The notes under the pieces are model-generated. The model was given only the letters and a program-made list of their open reading frames with translations, was not told the DNA's origin and searched no databases. Source: an uncultured Pseudomonadota bacterium (GTDB lineage: Bacteria > Pseudomonadota > Gammaproteobacteria > Steroidobacterales > Steroidobacteraceae). Taken from it: a DNA stretch of 64,000 nucleotides. Within the stretch, counting starts at the first letter, position 1, and every line of letters begins with the position of its first letter. Both the position numbers and the translations under genes were made by a program. Positions 17,005-26,918 of this stretch are shown here, one piece after another. The stretch covers positions 283,170 to 347,169 of the forward strand of contig CAIKMS010000033.1 of NCBI GenBank assembly GCA_903828595.1. The letters run 5' to 3'.

Positions 17005-18009
17005 ATGAAACAAACGCGTTTAGGCTTTACTGGACCCACTACTGCCGCCATCGGCCTAGGCTGCATGGGAATGTCGGATTTTTACGGTCCTGCTGATCGT
17101 GCAGAAAGTCTGGCGACGATTCATGCGTCACTTGAGCAGGGGATTACCTTACTCGATACCGGTGACTTCTATGGCATGGGCCATAATGAACTACTGATTG
17201 AGGAAGCGTTGCGTGGTCATTCTCGTGAGCGGGTGCTGCTGAGTGTAAAATTCGGTGCCTTGCGTGATCCGGCAGGAGCTTGGACGGGCTATGACTCGAG
17301 ACCGGCGGCTGTAAAGAATTTCATCGCTTACACGCTCAAGCGTTTAGGGACCGATTACATCGATATTTACCGTCCAGCCCGACTCGATCCTCAGGTGCCG
17401 ATCGAAGAGACCGTGGGTGCTATTGCTGATCTTATTAAGGCCGGGTATGTGCGGCATATCGGTCTGTCGGAAGTCAGTGCATTGACGATCAGACGGGCAG
17501 CGGCCGTGCATCCGATTGCCGACTTGCAGATTGAATACTCTCTGGCGTCGCGGGGTATCGAACAGACGATTTTGCCGACCTGCCGCGAGTTAGGCATTGG
17601 CATTACAGCTTATGGCGTGCTTTCACGCGGTTTAATCAGCGGTCATTGGTCCAAAGACCGTCCTACGGCCAATACGTTTTGGGCACGTAGTCCGCGGTTT
17701 AACGGTGAGAACTTAGATCAAAACTTAGCTTTGGTTGAACAGCTGCGTCAGGTCGCAACTAAGATCAATGCCAGCGTGGCACAGGTGGCTATTGCATGGG
17801 TGATGTCCAAGGGCACCGACATTGTGCCGCTCATTGGTGCGCGACGCCGTGATCGACTCAGCGAAGCGCTAGGTGCTTTGGATCTCTCGTTATCTTCCGA
17901 GCAATGTCGGGCTCTAGAGGAGGCCCTGCCTGCGCAAGCCATAGCCGGAGGGCGCTATGCCGATGCACAGTTATTGCATTTGGATAGCGAGCACCCCGCT
18001 CAAAGCTAG
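17005..18009 (+). CDS. Aldo/keto reductase-like protein lacking the catalytic His
   Basis: This 334-residue TIM-barrel protein of the NADPH aldo/keto reductase superfamily starts with TRLGFTGPTTAAIGLGCMGMS. Three of the four catalytic residues are recognisable: Asp51 and Tyr56 in LLDTGDFYG, and Lys82 in LLSVKFG. Where the family usually has a QHR motif, this protein reads IYRPARLDP, so the catalytic His is Ala125. Such variants exist among AKRs and may act on different substrates or be weak catalysts. The NADPH-binding end (PLIGARRRDRL) is intact. It follows hutF by 27 bases and could be co-transcribed, but no known role in histidine catabolism is implied. Confidence 0.9.
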   Translation: MKQTRLGFTGPTTAAIGLGCMGMSDFYGPADRAESLATIHASLEQGITLLDTGDFYGMGHNELLIEEALRGHSRERVLLSVKFGALRDPAGAWTGYDSRPAAVKNFIAYTLKRLGTDYIDIYRPARLDPQVPIEETVGAIADLIKAGYVRHIGLSEVSALTIRRAAAVHPIADLQIEYSLASRGIEQTILPTCRELGIGITAYGVLSRGLISGHWSKDRPTANTFWARSPRFNGENLDQNLALVEQLRQVATKINASVAQVAIAWVMSKGTDIVPLIGARRRDRLSEALGALDLSLSSEQCRALEEALPAQAIAGGRYADAQLLHLDSEHPAQS

Positions 18010-18113
18010 TGTCTAAAGACCCGTGACTCGCTGGCCTTAGCGGGTTAACTGGGCACGAAGAAGCGCGTAGTTTAAAAATTTGTCTTCCGGTTAATTTTTT
18101 CATGGGTGGGCGG

Positions 18114-20954
18114 ATGAAACTCTGGATTCGATTGAGCGTCGGTGCGTTGATTGGACTCGCGGTGTCTGGGTCTTCGTATGCGGCATCGTCTGCACGTGAA
18201 GCCGAACTTTCTGGATGGCCCCAAACTCGCAGTGATATCAAGGCCGACCCTTTAGTGCGGTTCGGCCAATTGCCCAACGGTCTGCGTTACGCCATCCAAA
18301 AAAATGCAACGCCTAAGTCTCAGGTTGCCATGCGGCTGCGCGTGGCCAGTGGGTCGTTACAGGAGGCCGATGACCAGCAGGGACTCGCACATTATTTAGA
18401 GCACATGGCGTTTCGCGGATCTAAGACCGTACCCGATGGCGAGGTCTGGAAGTCCTTAGAGCGATTAGGCCTTACCATGGGCGCGGATACCAATGCTTTT
18501 ACTGCCCAAACCCAGACTGTGTATCAATTTGATCTGGCACGTAACGACGACGAATCGGTTGATACGGGTTTAACGATGTTGCGCGATATCGCTTCCGGAC
18601 TGAGTCTGGATGAGAAGGCGTTTGCCGGTGAGCGCGGCGTGGTTCTGTCTGAGATGCGCCTGCGCGACGGCCCGGCCAATCGAGTGGAAGAAGATTATCA
18701 AGCGTTTTTGCTGCCCGGACAGTTGGCCAGTCGTCGACCACCTATTGGTCAGCGAAAAATTTTGGAGACAGCCGAGGTGGAGGCTGTGCGACGGTATTAC
18801 TGCGACTGGTACCGGCCAGAACGATTAACGTTGATTGTGACCGGTGATGTGAATGTAAAAACTATGGAGGCGAAGATTCGTCAACGCTTCGCCGATTGGA
18901 GGAATCTGTCACCCCCGCCGGTAGAGCCTGATCTGGGCGTGCCGTCAGTGCGCCAAGCGCAGGCACGCGTTCACACTGAAATGGGTGCTCCGTCGATGAC
19001 GCTGATCTCGTGGGTGCAGGCACCGGATCGCCAGAAAGACTCGCGTGCCCGTGAGTACCGTGATGTGGTTCGGCAAATCGGGCTCGGTATCTTCAATCGC
19101 CGGCTGCAGGAGGCCGCGGCAGCTGGCGGGCATCATTTTACCCGTGGCGAAATAGGCGAGCACCGAGAGGCGAATTCGGCTGAGGTGGTTACTTTGGAGA
19201 TTTTGCATGAGCCATCGGCCTGGCATGAGGCACTGGTCGATGCTGAACTCTTGAAACGACAGATGGTGGAGGCCGGTGTTCAGCAAAGCGAACTGGACCG
19301 ACAGATCACCGCCATGCGCTCGGGTTTTAAGGTAGCGGCCGCCGGCGCCACGACGCGGCTTACGCCGTCTCTGGCCGATGCACTGGTGGAGTCGGTTGAG
19401 ATTGATGACGTTTATACCAGTCCTGCACAGGACGTTGCCTTAACCGAGTCGATCTTTAAAACCGTCACTCGTGAACAGGTTCATAAAGCCCTTCGCGATC
19501 TGTTTAGTGGCGCGGGTCCTTTGATTTTTGTTTCAACACCACAAGGCATTGAGGGTGGCGAGCCGCAAATACTAAAGGCGCTAAACGAGGCCGATGCCCA
19601 ACCGCTTACGCCGTCCGTAGAAAGCGCACTTGCGCAGTGGCCCTACGAGCAGTTCGGCGCGCCGGGCCAGATTCTAGAGAAACGCTACGTGGCGGATCTG
19701 GATCTTACCCAAGTGCGGTTTGCCAATGGGGTGGCGCTCAACATTAAAGCGACGCGATTTAGCGCTGATCAGGTCCTGGTCCATGTCGCTCTGGCGGGCG
19801 GGCGCCGGGTCCTGCCGGCGGATAAGCCGAGTCTAAATTGGGGTGCCGGCGTGTTGGTGAAAGGCGGTACGGGCAGCCTGGATTACCCGGCGATACAGCG
19901 CGTGTTGGCCGGTAAAAATTATTCAGTGTCATTCCAAATGGATGATGCCTCTTGGGTTTTAGGTGGACAGACCACCCGTGCCGATTTGGTAACGCAACTA
20001 CAGGTGCTGACGGCGTACCTCACGGATCCGGGCTGGCGGCCTGAGGCCTTTGCGCAGCAAATTAGCGGGTTTCGTGAAAGCTTAGCGCAGCTAGACAGTA
20101 TTCCGATGGCGGTGCTGCAAACCCAGGCACCCTGGCTTCTGCACGATCGGGATTCTCGTTGGGCCTTTCCTGACGTAGAGCAAGTCAATCAGTTGCGCTT
20201 GGAGGATCTTAAAAACCTGATTAATCCGGTTCTTGCTAGCGCACCGATGGAGGTATCCATTGTGGGTGATGTGAACGTGGATACGGTGATCCAGTCCGTG
20301 GCCTCAACATTAGGCGCGCTTCCAAGTCGCCCACCCGTGACCAGTCCTTTGAAGACCACGCCGGTAAAATTTCCAAGTTCCGCTGCCGCTATGACCGTAC
20401 TGCATCATCGAGGTGCTGCCGATCAGGGCGTAGCGGCGATTGCTTTCCCCACCACCGATTCATTTTCTGGCCTGCCGATGAGCGGGGCGCGGCAAATATT
20501 GGCGGACATCATTCAACAGCGACTGTTCGACACCGTGCGCGTGCAGGCCGGTGCTAGTTACTCCACGCAAATGATGAGTCAAACGTCCCCCGTATTTGCC
20601 GGGTATGGCGAGCTTTTGGCCTTGGTCGACATTCCGGCCGAGAAGGCGCCGGTCTTTTTTGAGGCAATACGCTCGATCAGCACCGATCTCCAAGAGCACG
20701 GCCCTACCGTGGATGAGATGAATCGGGCGCGAAACCCAGCGGTAGCGAAGATTATCCAAGCCCAGCAAAGTAACGGCTACTGGCTGGCGGCGATCAGTCA
20801 GCTGCAGACCGATCCGCGACACGGCGACCTCATTCGACAGGTACTGCCTCACCTGAAAGAGGTGACCGCTGATCAGGTCAAGCAGGCGGCGCGCACTTAC
20901 CTGAACGAGAGCAAGGCGGCGCGTATTTTGGTGGCTCCGCTCGCACAGCCCTAA
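18114..20954 (+). CDS. M16-family zinc peptidase, PqqL-like
   Basis: This is a 946-residue exported metallopeptidase. A signal peptide (LSVGALIGLAVSGSSYAA) is followed by the inverted zinc motif HYLEH at residues 93-97. The third ligand is expected in the GERGVVLSEMRLR block near residue 173. The second, inactive half begins around residue 530 and contains the typical LVKGGTGSLDYPAI and VSIVGDVNVDTV segments. Length and two-half layout match the periplasmic PqqL type of the pitrilysin/insulinase family. The ATG at 18114 is chosen over an in-frame ATG 12 bases earlier because it begins the signal peptide directly. Confidence 0.93.
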   Translation: MKLWIRLSVGALIGLAVSGSSYAASSAREAELSGWPQTRSDIKADPLVRFGQLPNGLRYAIQKNATPKSQVAMRLRVASGSLQEADDQQGLAHYLEHMAFRGSKTVPDGEVWKSLERLGLTMGADTNAFTAQTQTVYQFDLARNDDESVDTGLTMLRDIASGLSLDEKAFAGERGVVLSEMRLRDGPANRVEEDYQAFLLPGQLASRRPPIGQRKILETAEVEAVRRYYCDWYRPERLTLIVTGDVNVKTMEAKIRQRFADWRNLSPPPVEPDLGVPSVRQAQARVHTEMGAPSMTLISWVQAPDRQKDSRAREYRDVVRQIGLGIFNRRLQEAAAAGGHHFTRGEIGEHREANSAEVVTLEILHEPSAWHEALVDAELLKRQMVEAGVQQSELDRQITAMRSGFKVAAAGATTRLTPSLADALVESVEIDDVYTSPAQDVALTESIFKTVTREQVHKALRDLFSGAGPLIFVSTPQGIEGGEPQILKALNEADAQPLTPSVESALAQWPYEQFGAPGQILEKRYVADLDLTQVRFANGVALNIKATRFSADQVLVHVALAGGRRVLPADKPSLNWGAGVLVKGGTGSLDYPAIQRVLAGKNYSVSFQMDDASWVLGGQTTRADLVTQLQVLTAYLTDPGWRPEAFAQQISGFRESLAQLDSIPMAVLQTQAPWLLHDRDSRWAFPDVEQVNQLRLEDLKNLINPVLASAPMEVSIVGDVNVDTVIQSVASTLGALPSRPPVTSPLKTTPVKFPSSAAAMTVLHHRGAADQGVAAIAFPTTDSFSGLPMSGARQILADIIQQRLFDTVRVQAGASYSTQMMSQTSPVFAGYGELLALVDIPAEKAPVFFEAIRSISTDLQEHGPTVDEMNRARNPAVAKIIQAQQSNGYWLAAISQLQTDPRHGDLIRQVLPHLKEVTADQVKQAARTYLNESKAARILVAPLAQP

Positions 20955-21089
20955 GGTAATCCGTTGAATACCGGTGGGGGCGCGGACACGGCGAGCGGAG
21001 AATTTGCGGCTCAACCTGGGCAGGCGCGCCTGCTTGGGTATCGGGCCGAGCGTGACAGCGTCCGGAGCGGCGGTGTATAAACTGGAAGC

Positions 21090-22064
21090 ATGACCAACTT
21101 GGCAAGCCGACTGAAGCGTCTGCGCGTTGAACCCGCAACTTTGCTGGTTGCGGCGGTCGTGTATGGTGGTTTTGCCGGACTTACCTGGTTCTTCAATGAC
21201 CTGCCGTTGCTGCTGAGCGTGCCACTGGGTGGTGCGCTCATCGCGTTTCACGGGTCGCTGCAGCACGAGACGGTCCACGGGCATCCGTTTACCTCGCGGC
21301 GCTTGAATGCCTTACTTGGCAGCCCACCGTTGTCGCTGTGGATCCCTTACCGGCTCTATCGCAGCACACATCTGTTCCACCACCGATTTGAAGGACAAGC
21401 CCTGACCGATCCACGATATGACCCCGAGTCGTATTATGTCTCATCAGAGTCGTTTGCTCGACTAGCCCCCTGGAGCAAGGCTTTGCTCATAGCGAACACC
21501 ACGCTAGTCGGACGATTGGTGCTGGGGCCGCCAATCAGCATCGTAAGGTTTTGGTGGTCCGAGGCCCGTGAGCTTTTAAGTGGCGCGCGTGACGCGTGGC
21601 AAACCTGGTTAAGCCACTTGGTCGGCGTCGCGTTAGTCGTCTTTTGGGTCGTTAGTATCTGTAAAATTTCTTTGGCTGCTTACCTCCTTTGTTTCGTGTA
21701 CCCCGGCACGGCGCTGACGATGCTGCGCTCTTTTGCCGAACATCGCGCCAATGCCGATCCGTCCAAGCGCACCGCGGTCGTAGAGGCCAATCCGCTGATC
21801 TCCACCATTTTTCTTTATAACAACTATCACGTTGTTCACCATGTCAACCCGTCCTTGCCGTGGTACCGGATTGAGGCGGCCTGGCGAGACATGAAGGCTC
21901 GGGCTAAGGATGCCCCGGTGCGTCAAGTTGGGATGGTCTACAGCGGTGGTTATTTGGAGGTCTTGCGTCGTTATGCGTTTAGACCCGTCATCGAACTTGA
22001 GTATCCATTGACTCGGCAAGCTGATTCGGCGCCCGGACCTGCGATGGATCACGCTACGGGATGA
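21090..22064 (+). CDS. Fatty acid desaturase family membrane enzyme
   Basis: This 324-residue integral membrane di-iron enzyme has three His boxes: HETVHG at 59-64, HLFHHRFE at 94-101 and HVVHHVNPS at 247-255. It carries hydrophobic pairs, for example LLVAAVVYGGFAGLTWF and VGVALVVFWVVSICKI. These boxes define membrane desaturases/hydroxylases that introduce a double bond or hydroxyl into acyl or related lipids; the substrate cannot be read from sequence. The stop overlaps the start of the next gene (ATGA), so the PhnD-like protein is translated with it. Confidence 0.9.
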   Translation: MTNLASRLKRLRVEPATLLVAAVVYGGFAGLTWFFNDLPLLLSVPLGGALIAFHGSLQHETVHGHPFTSRRLNALLGSPPLSLWIPYRLYRSTHLFHHRFEGQALTDPRYDPESYYVSSESFARLAPWSKALLIANTTLVGRLVLGPPISIVRFWWSEARELLSGARDAWQTWLSHLVGVALVVFWVVSICKISLAAYLLCFVYPGTALTMLRSFAEHRANADPSKRTAVVEANPLISTIFLYNNYHVVHHVNPSLPWYRIEAAWRDMKARAKDAPVRQVGMVYSGGYLEVLRRYAFRPVIELEYPLTRQADSAPGPAMDHATG

Positions 22065-22876
22065 CTGTACAGCGCAGCGCTGCGTTGCCGATGTACGACT
22101 TCGTCGGCCTGAGAGCAGCAACGGATACGTTTTGGTCCGCCGTGCGTGAGGAATTGCAACAGGCTGGCGAGCTTGACGTACCAGCGCACCTGACGCGCGA
22201 TAGGCCCTATGCGGCAACCTGGCAGGATCCGGGCTTGCTACTCGGACAGGCCTGTCAGTATCCGCTGTCGCAGCTACTTCCCCCGCGCCCGACACTGGTT
22301 GCTGTGCCGGGTTATGCCGTCGCGGGTTGTCAGGGCAGTCGTTATACCAGCGCGATTATCGTTCGGTCCGACGATCAGGCGCAGACCTTATTGAGCTTGG
22401 CGGGACGCTGTTGCGGCTTTAATGAGCAAAGCTCGAACAGCGGATATAACCTGCTGCGATTGGCGCTGGCACGCGCCGGTGCCCGAGGGCAATTTTTCAG
22501 CGCTACTCGAGTGACCGGATCCCACCTGGAGAGTGTGCAGGCGGTGGCGGCTGGTCAGATTGATGTCGCTGCGATTGACTGTGTCAGTTTTGCGCATATA
22601 CAGCGGCAATACCCGGCACTGGAGCGCCGCGTGCGGTTACTTGAGTGGACTCCTTCAAGTCCGGGATTGCCGTACATCACTGCCGCAACGTCTTCTGAAT
22701 TAACGATGCAGCGACTACGTTTTGTCCTGCAGAGGGTCATGGCGGCGCCCGGCCTTGCCGAGATTCGCGAGGCGCTTTTTTTGGATCAGATGGATTTTAA
22801 TGTCGATGATAGTTACACCGAAATTCAAGCCATGGTGTCGGAGGCGTACCGTTTAGGTTACCCGGAGATCGTTTAA
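22061..22876 (+). CDS. PhnD-like periplasmic-binding-fold protein without signal peptide
   Basis: This 271-residue protein resembles the phosphate/phosphonate ABC substrate-binding family (PhnD fold). Visible features are MYDFVGLRAATDTFWSAVREEL, LLLGQACQYPL, an SNSGYNLLRLAL segment and GQIDVAAIDCVSFAHIQR. The N-terminus has no obvious signal peptide or lipobox, and there is no adjacent ABC permease or ATPase. It could therefore be a cytoplasmic sensor or an orphan binding protein. It overlaps the desaturase stop by 4 bases. Confidence 0.75.
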   Translation: MTVQRSAALPMYDFVGLRAATDTFWSAVREELQQAGELDVPAHLTRDRPYAATWQDPGLLLGQACQYPLSQLLPPRPTLVAVPGYAVAGCQGSRYTSAIIVRSDDQAQTLLSLAGRCCGFNEQSSNSGYNLLRLALARAGARGQFFSATRVTGSHLESVQAVAAGQIDVAAIDCVSFAHIQRQYPALERRVRLLEWTPSSPGLPYITAATSSELTMQRLRFVLQRVMAAPGLAEIREALFLDQMDFNVDDSYTEIQAMVSEAYRLGYPEIV

Positions 22877-22981
22877 CACGAATTGCTTGGTAGGCGCTTT
22901 ACATCGCTACGGCTTGGTAAATTCGCCCCTTAAAAAATCTCGCGATCCAACCCGTTTCACTGTGCGTTGACTGCTTGAGAG

Positions 22982-24196
22982 TTAGACGGTTTGTCGGAAA
23001 ATCTGTCGCAGACGCATCACGAAGCTGGCGTCATCGCACAACAGCTTATCGGGAGAGTCTGAAAGCTTGGCCACCGGTTTGCCGTTGCAGCTCACCAGTT
23101 TCATCACGATGCTCAACGGCGTATGCCCCATGTCATTGGTTAAGTCAGTGCCTATGCCGAAGCCGCACTGGGCACGATCGGCAAAGTGGTGATGGAGATC
23201 CAAGGCTCGTGGAATATCCAACCCGTCTGAAAATACCAGGCGCTTCGTGTTTGCATCGATGCCAAGCTTTGCATAGTGGTTTAGCGCCTTCTCACCCCAA
23301 ACGACAGGGTCCCCCGAGTCGTGACGCAGTCCGTCAAAAGCTCTGGCCAGTTCGACATCAAAGTCGGTAAGGAACGCATCTATTCCCACTACGTCGGTCA
23401 GTGCGATGCCTAATTGCCCGTTGTATTCAGTCAGCCAGCCCTGAAGTGCGGCTTTTTGAAATTCCGCAAGCCGTATGCCTACCGCCTGGTAGGTTTGCAG
23501 GTATTCGTGGCCCATCGTGCCCTTAGGGGCTAATCCGTATTTTTTGGCAAGAAATACATTCGATGTGCCCTTGAATAGCTCCGGGACCTCCTTGGTGAAA
23601 GTCGCCACTACCTGTTCTTGCCATCTGCGCGAGTAACGTCTGCGGGTGCCGAAATCAAAAAACTCAAACGGATGAGTGAAACGGCGGGCCTGAGACTGCT
23701 GGCTGTCACGATGGGCAATGAGTTGATTAACCTTAGTCGCCAGGCGGTACTCCCCCTGCGCGAGAGTGTCTTCCCGATGAAGACGGCGGAAGTAGAGTTC
23801 GTTAACAATTGACAGCACGAAGATTTCAAAACCGGTCACGTGGATTTGCGGGCCGGATGCCGTAATTTGCAGCTGATCGCCGAGCGTTTTCACGTGCAGG
23901 TAGGCACGTTGAAATTGAAACGTACGAAGAAAGTCGATGAAGTCGGCCTTCAGATACGGAAGCGTTTGAAGATAGGCAATTTCGTCGTCGGTAAACCGCA
24001 AGCGACACAGATGATCGATTTCCGCCTCGACCAAGGGAGCTAACTGCGCCAGCGGAAACTGCGGATGGTTTCGGCAGATAAATCGGTATTCGGCCTGATT
24101 ATCAGGGAATGCCCGGTAGAGCGCCTGCCACATCGAGAACTTATAAAGATCCGTGTCGAGCATCGAGTGGGTGATGTGAGCCTGTTCAGCGGGCAT
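22982..24196 (-). CDS. pncB: Nicotinate phosphoribosyltransferase PncB
   Basis: PncB joins nicotinate and PRPP to form nicotinate mononucleotide in the NAD salvage pathway. The 404-residue protein has the family start SMLDTDLYKFSMWQAL. A TRRRYSRRWQEQ block and the segment GTSNVFLAKKYGLAPKGTMGHE follow, containing the phosphorylated His. FDGLRHDSGDP and FGIGTDLTNDMG close the phosphate-binding part. I start at the ATG at 24196; the frame is open upstream to 24331, but homologues begin just before HSMLDTD. It is divergent from hutC. NAD+ is a tight cofactor of urocanase, so proximity to hut may not be random, but this is speculative. Confidence 0.96.
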   Translation of the reverse strand: MPAEQAHITHSMLDTDLYKFSMWQALYRAFPDNQAEYRFICRNHPQFPLAQLAPLVEAEIDHLCRLRFTDDEIAYLQTLPYLKADFIDFLRTFQFQRAYLHVKTLGDQLQITASGPQIHVTGFEIFVLSIVNELYFRRLHREDTLAQGEYRLATKVNQLIAHRDSQQSQARRFTHPFEFFDFGTRRRYSRRWQEQVVATFTKEVPELFKGTSNVFLAKKYGLAPKGTMGHEYLQTYQAVGIRLAEFQKAALQGWLTEYNGQLGIALTDVVGIDAFLTDFDVELARAFDGLRHDSGDPVVWGEKALNHYAKLGIDANTKRLVFSDGLDIPRALDLHHHFADRAQCGFGIGTDLTNDMGHTPLSIVMKLVSCNGKPVAKLSDSPDKLLCDDASFVMRLRQIFRQTV

Positions 24197-24411
24197 CGTT
24201 AGGGTCCCTTGGGTGACTAAAGCGCGAATCGGGCACCGCCCCAAGTGCCACGGGTCACTTTTAGCGTGAGTTGGTGCTTTGTACCAAAACTGGAGAGCTT
24301 TGAAAGGGATTGATTGAATCGGGCAAGGCACACTTCGGTTCGAGGGTCCCCTTTCTGGGGCGGGAAGGGGGGCGTACAGGGCTTGACCTAAAACCCGTTC
24401 CCGTTGATGAT

Positions 24412-24427
24412 ACCTGTCTATACAGGT
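24412..24427. promoter_or_regulatory. Palindromic operator, probable HutC site
   Basis: ACCTGTCTATACAGGT has perfect 6-bp arms around CTAT. It resembles the TGTATATACA-type operators known for HutC. It lies 47 bases before the hutC ATG and directly after a plausible promoter (TTGACC at 24383-24388, 17-base spacer, GATGAT), so binding would block transcription. I saw no equally good copy before hutU. Confidence 0.7.
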
Positions 24428-24474
24428 TACCCGCGGGCCTTCCCGCCGCCTCCACCGGAGTCCATTTGAGCACC

Positions 24475-25179
24475 ATGCCTTTACCGCTGTACCAGCAGGT
24501 CAAAGACCACGTTCTGACCCGAATCCGTTCGGGTGAGTGGTTGCCGGGTGCGCGGGTACCGTCTGAGCATGAGCTGGTACGTGAACTCAACGTCTCACGT
24601 ATGACCGCCAACCGCGCGTTGCGAGAACTCATGCGCACCGGCGTGCTGTCGCGCGTAGCTGGTGTAGGAACGTTCGTGGCGGATTTCAAGGCAGCCGGAC
24701 ACCCGCTGCAGATTCGTAATATTGCCGAGGAAATTCGCTCACGCGGGCACACCCATCATGCGCAGGTAATCAGCTTGCAGCCCATTGTGGCGACTCGCGA
24801 GGTCAGTGAACGATTATCGCTATCACGTGATGAGGTGCAGGTTTTTCACTCGTTGCTGGTGCACTTTGAGCAGGGACGTCCCGTGCAAGTCGAGGACCGC
24901 TACGTGAATCCCACCGTGGCACCGGATTATTTACAGGTTCCGCTGGACCGTGTGACCCCCAACGAATACCTCATGGAGGTTGCTCCATTGCAGCGTGTCG
25001 AGCATACGGTCAGGGCGGTCATCCCGCCGGCAACGATTGCTTCAAGACTCGAGCTGAGCGCCAGTGAGCCGGCGTTGCTGATAGAACGGGTGACCTGGAG
25101 TCGGGGAGCCCGTGCTTCCTATGCATTGTTGTATCACCCCGGCTCAAGTTTTGAATTGCGCGGTGGTTTCGACGCCTGA
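24475..25179 (+). CDS. hutC: Histidine utilisation repressor HutC (GntR family)
   Basis: This 234-residue regulator has an N-terminal GntR winged helix (PLYQQVKDHVLTRIRSGEW, VPSEHELVRELNVSRMTANRALREL) and a C-terminal UTRA domain that binds urocanate in the family. HutC represses hut genes until urocanate accumulates. UTRA features include LQIRNIAEEIRSRGH and LQVPLDRVTPNEYL. The ATG at 24475 begins the conserved MPLPLYQQVK start; the longer open frame upstream covers the promoter and operator and is not used. It precedes hutU by 62 bases and probably autoregulates through the palindrome upstream. Confidence 0.95.
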   Translation: MPLPLYQQVKDHVLTRIRSGEWLPGARVPSEHELVRELNVSRMTANRALRELMRTGVLSRVAGVGTFVADFKAAGHPLQIRNIAEEIRSRGHTHHAQVISLQPIVATREVSERLSLSRDEVQVFHSLLVHFEQGRPVQVEDRYVNPTVAPDYLQVPLDRVTPNEYLMEVAPLQRVEHTVRAVIPPATIASRLELSASEPALLIERVTWSRGARASYALLYHPGSSFELRGGFDA

Positions 25180-25241
25180 GGGCGTGACACTGACGCTGGA
25201 TTAGTAGTGTTGATCTCTTTTGAACAGAGGAAAAAAGTTAC

Positions 25242-26918
25242 ATGACTACGTCATCACGCAAAGATACGTCACGACACATTCGTGCGTCCCATGGCAACAC
25301 CCTGGAAACCAAGAGCTGGCTGACAGAAGCTGCGTTGCGCATGCTCAATAACAACCTGGATCCCGACGTAGCCGAACGGCCCGACGAGTTGGTGGTATAC
25401 GGCGGCATCGGCCGTGCGGCCCGTAACTGGGCGTCCTACGATAAAATCGTGGAGACGTTAAAGCGACTAAACGATGACGAGACCCTGTTAATCCAGTCAG
25501 GCAAGCCAGTAGGTGTGTTTAAAACCCACGCCGATGCGCCACGCGTCTTGCTGGCTAACTCCAATCTCGTACCGCATTGGGCGAACTGGGAACACTTTAA
25601 TGAGCTCGATCGCAAGGGCTTAATGATGTACGGGCAGATGACGGCGGGCTCGTGGATTTACATCGGCAGTCAGGGGATTGTTCAAGGCACTTACGAGACG
25701 TTCGTTGAGATGGGCCGACAGCACTTCAATGGCAATCTCGCCGGGCGCTGGATTTTGACCTCCGGTTTAGGTGGCATGGGCGGTGCACAGCCTTTGGCGG
25801 CCACCATGGCGGGAGCTTCCATGCTGGCGATCGAATGCGATCAGACGCGTATACAAAAGCGCCTGGAGACGGGGTACCTGGACTTGTCGGCGACTACCCT
25901 AGATGAGGCGATGGCCATGATCCATCAGTCGCTGAAGGATGGTGTGCCTCGCTCGGTGGGTTTGCTGGGTAACGCGGCGGAGTTGCTTCCGGAGATGCTC
26001 AAGCGCGGTATTCGTCCTGATGCGGTGACCGATCAGACATCGGCTCACGATCCGGTAAACGGTTATTTACCAGCCGGATGGACGATGCAGCAGTGGTGGG
26101 ATCGTCGTGAGAGCGATCCGAATAGCGTGCGCGACGCGGCCATTGCGTCCATGGCTATTCACGTGGACGCCATGCTCGAGTTCCAAAAGATGGGTATTCC
26201 CACTTTCGATTACGGCAACAACATCCGGCAGATGGCGTTTAACCACGGCATCAAGCGCGCCTTTGATTTCCCGGGCTTCGTACCGGCTTATATCCGTCCG
26301 CTGTTCTGCCGCGGTATCGGGCCGTTCCGCTGGGTGGCTTTGTCGGGTGATCCGGAGGATATTCGCAAGACCGACGCGAAGGTCAAAGAGCTTATTCCTG
26401 ACGATCCGCACCTGCACCGTTGGTTAGACATGGCGCAGCAAAAGATTCAGTTCCAGGGTCTGCCGGCACGTATTTGCTGGGTCGGCCTAGGTCAGCGTCA
26501 TCGTTTGGGATTGGCCTTCAACGAAATGGTGGCCAGCGGTGAACTCAAGGCCCCGATCGTGATTGGGCGTGACCACTTAGACACCGGTTCTGTTGCTAGC
26601 CCGAACCGCGAGACTGAAGCGATGCTTGATGGGTCCGATGCCGTTTCGGACTGGCCGTTGCTCAACGCGTTGCTGAATACCGCTGGTGGTGCCACGTGGG
26701 TATCCCTGCATCACGGTGGTGGTGTGGGTATGGGCTACTCGCAGCACTCGGGTGTGGTTATCGTTGCCGACGGTACGCCAGAGGCTGCCAAGCGTCTGGA
26801 GCGCGTGTTGTGGAATGATTGTGGTACGGGCGTGATGCGTCACGCGGATGCCGGCTATGACATCGCGATCCAGTGTGCCAAAGAGCAGGGCCTGGACCTG
26901 CCGATGGTGAGCCCATGA
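25242..26918 (+). CDS. hutU: Urocanate hydratase HutU
   Basis: HutU adds water to urocanate using tightly bound NAD+ as an electrophile, giving imidazolone propionate. The 558-residue length is typical. Very conserved segments are visible: [39 protein letters not shown] (NAD-binding), [27 protein letters not shown] (active-site region) and [18 protein letters not shown]. The ATG follows AGAGGAAAAAAGTTAC, a reasonable ribosome site. The stop overlaps the hutH start (ATGA). Confidence 0.98.
   Translation: MTTSSRKDTSRHIRASHGNTLETKSWLTEAALRMLNNNLDPDVAERPDELVVYGGIGRAARNWASYDKIVETLKRLNDDETLLIQSGKPVGVFKTHADAPRVLLANSNLVPHWANWEHFNELDRKGLMMYGQMTAGSWIYIGSQGIVQGTYETFVEMGRQHFNGNLAGRWILTSGLGGMGGAQPLAATMAGASMLAIECDQTRIQKRLETGYLDLSATTLDEAMAMIHQSLKDGVPRSVGLLGNAAELLPEMLKRGIRPDAVTDQTSAHDPVNGYLPAGWTMQQWWDRRESDPNSVRDAAIASMAIHVDAMLEFQKMGIPTFDYGNNIRQMAFNHGIKRAFDFPGFVPAYIRPLFCRGIGPFRWVALSGDPEDIRKTDAKVKELIPDDPHLHRWLDMAQQKIQFQGLPARICWVGLGQRHRLGLAFNEMVASGELKAPIVIGRDHLDTGSVASPNRETEAMLDGSDAVSDWPLLNALLNTAGGATWVSLHHGGGVGMGYSQHSGVVIVADGTPEAAKRLERVLWNDCGTGVMRHADAGYDIAIQCAKEQGLDLPMVSP

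Noticed and set aside
20460..21284. A 274-codon minus-strand frame opposite the M16 peptidase and desaturase genes
   Set aside because: It is antisense to two well-supported genes and rich in Arg/Gln/His, typical of a mirror frame in GC-rich DNA.
24310..24474. N-terminal extension of HutC
   Set aside because: It would run across the promoter and operator and is unlike GntR N-termini.
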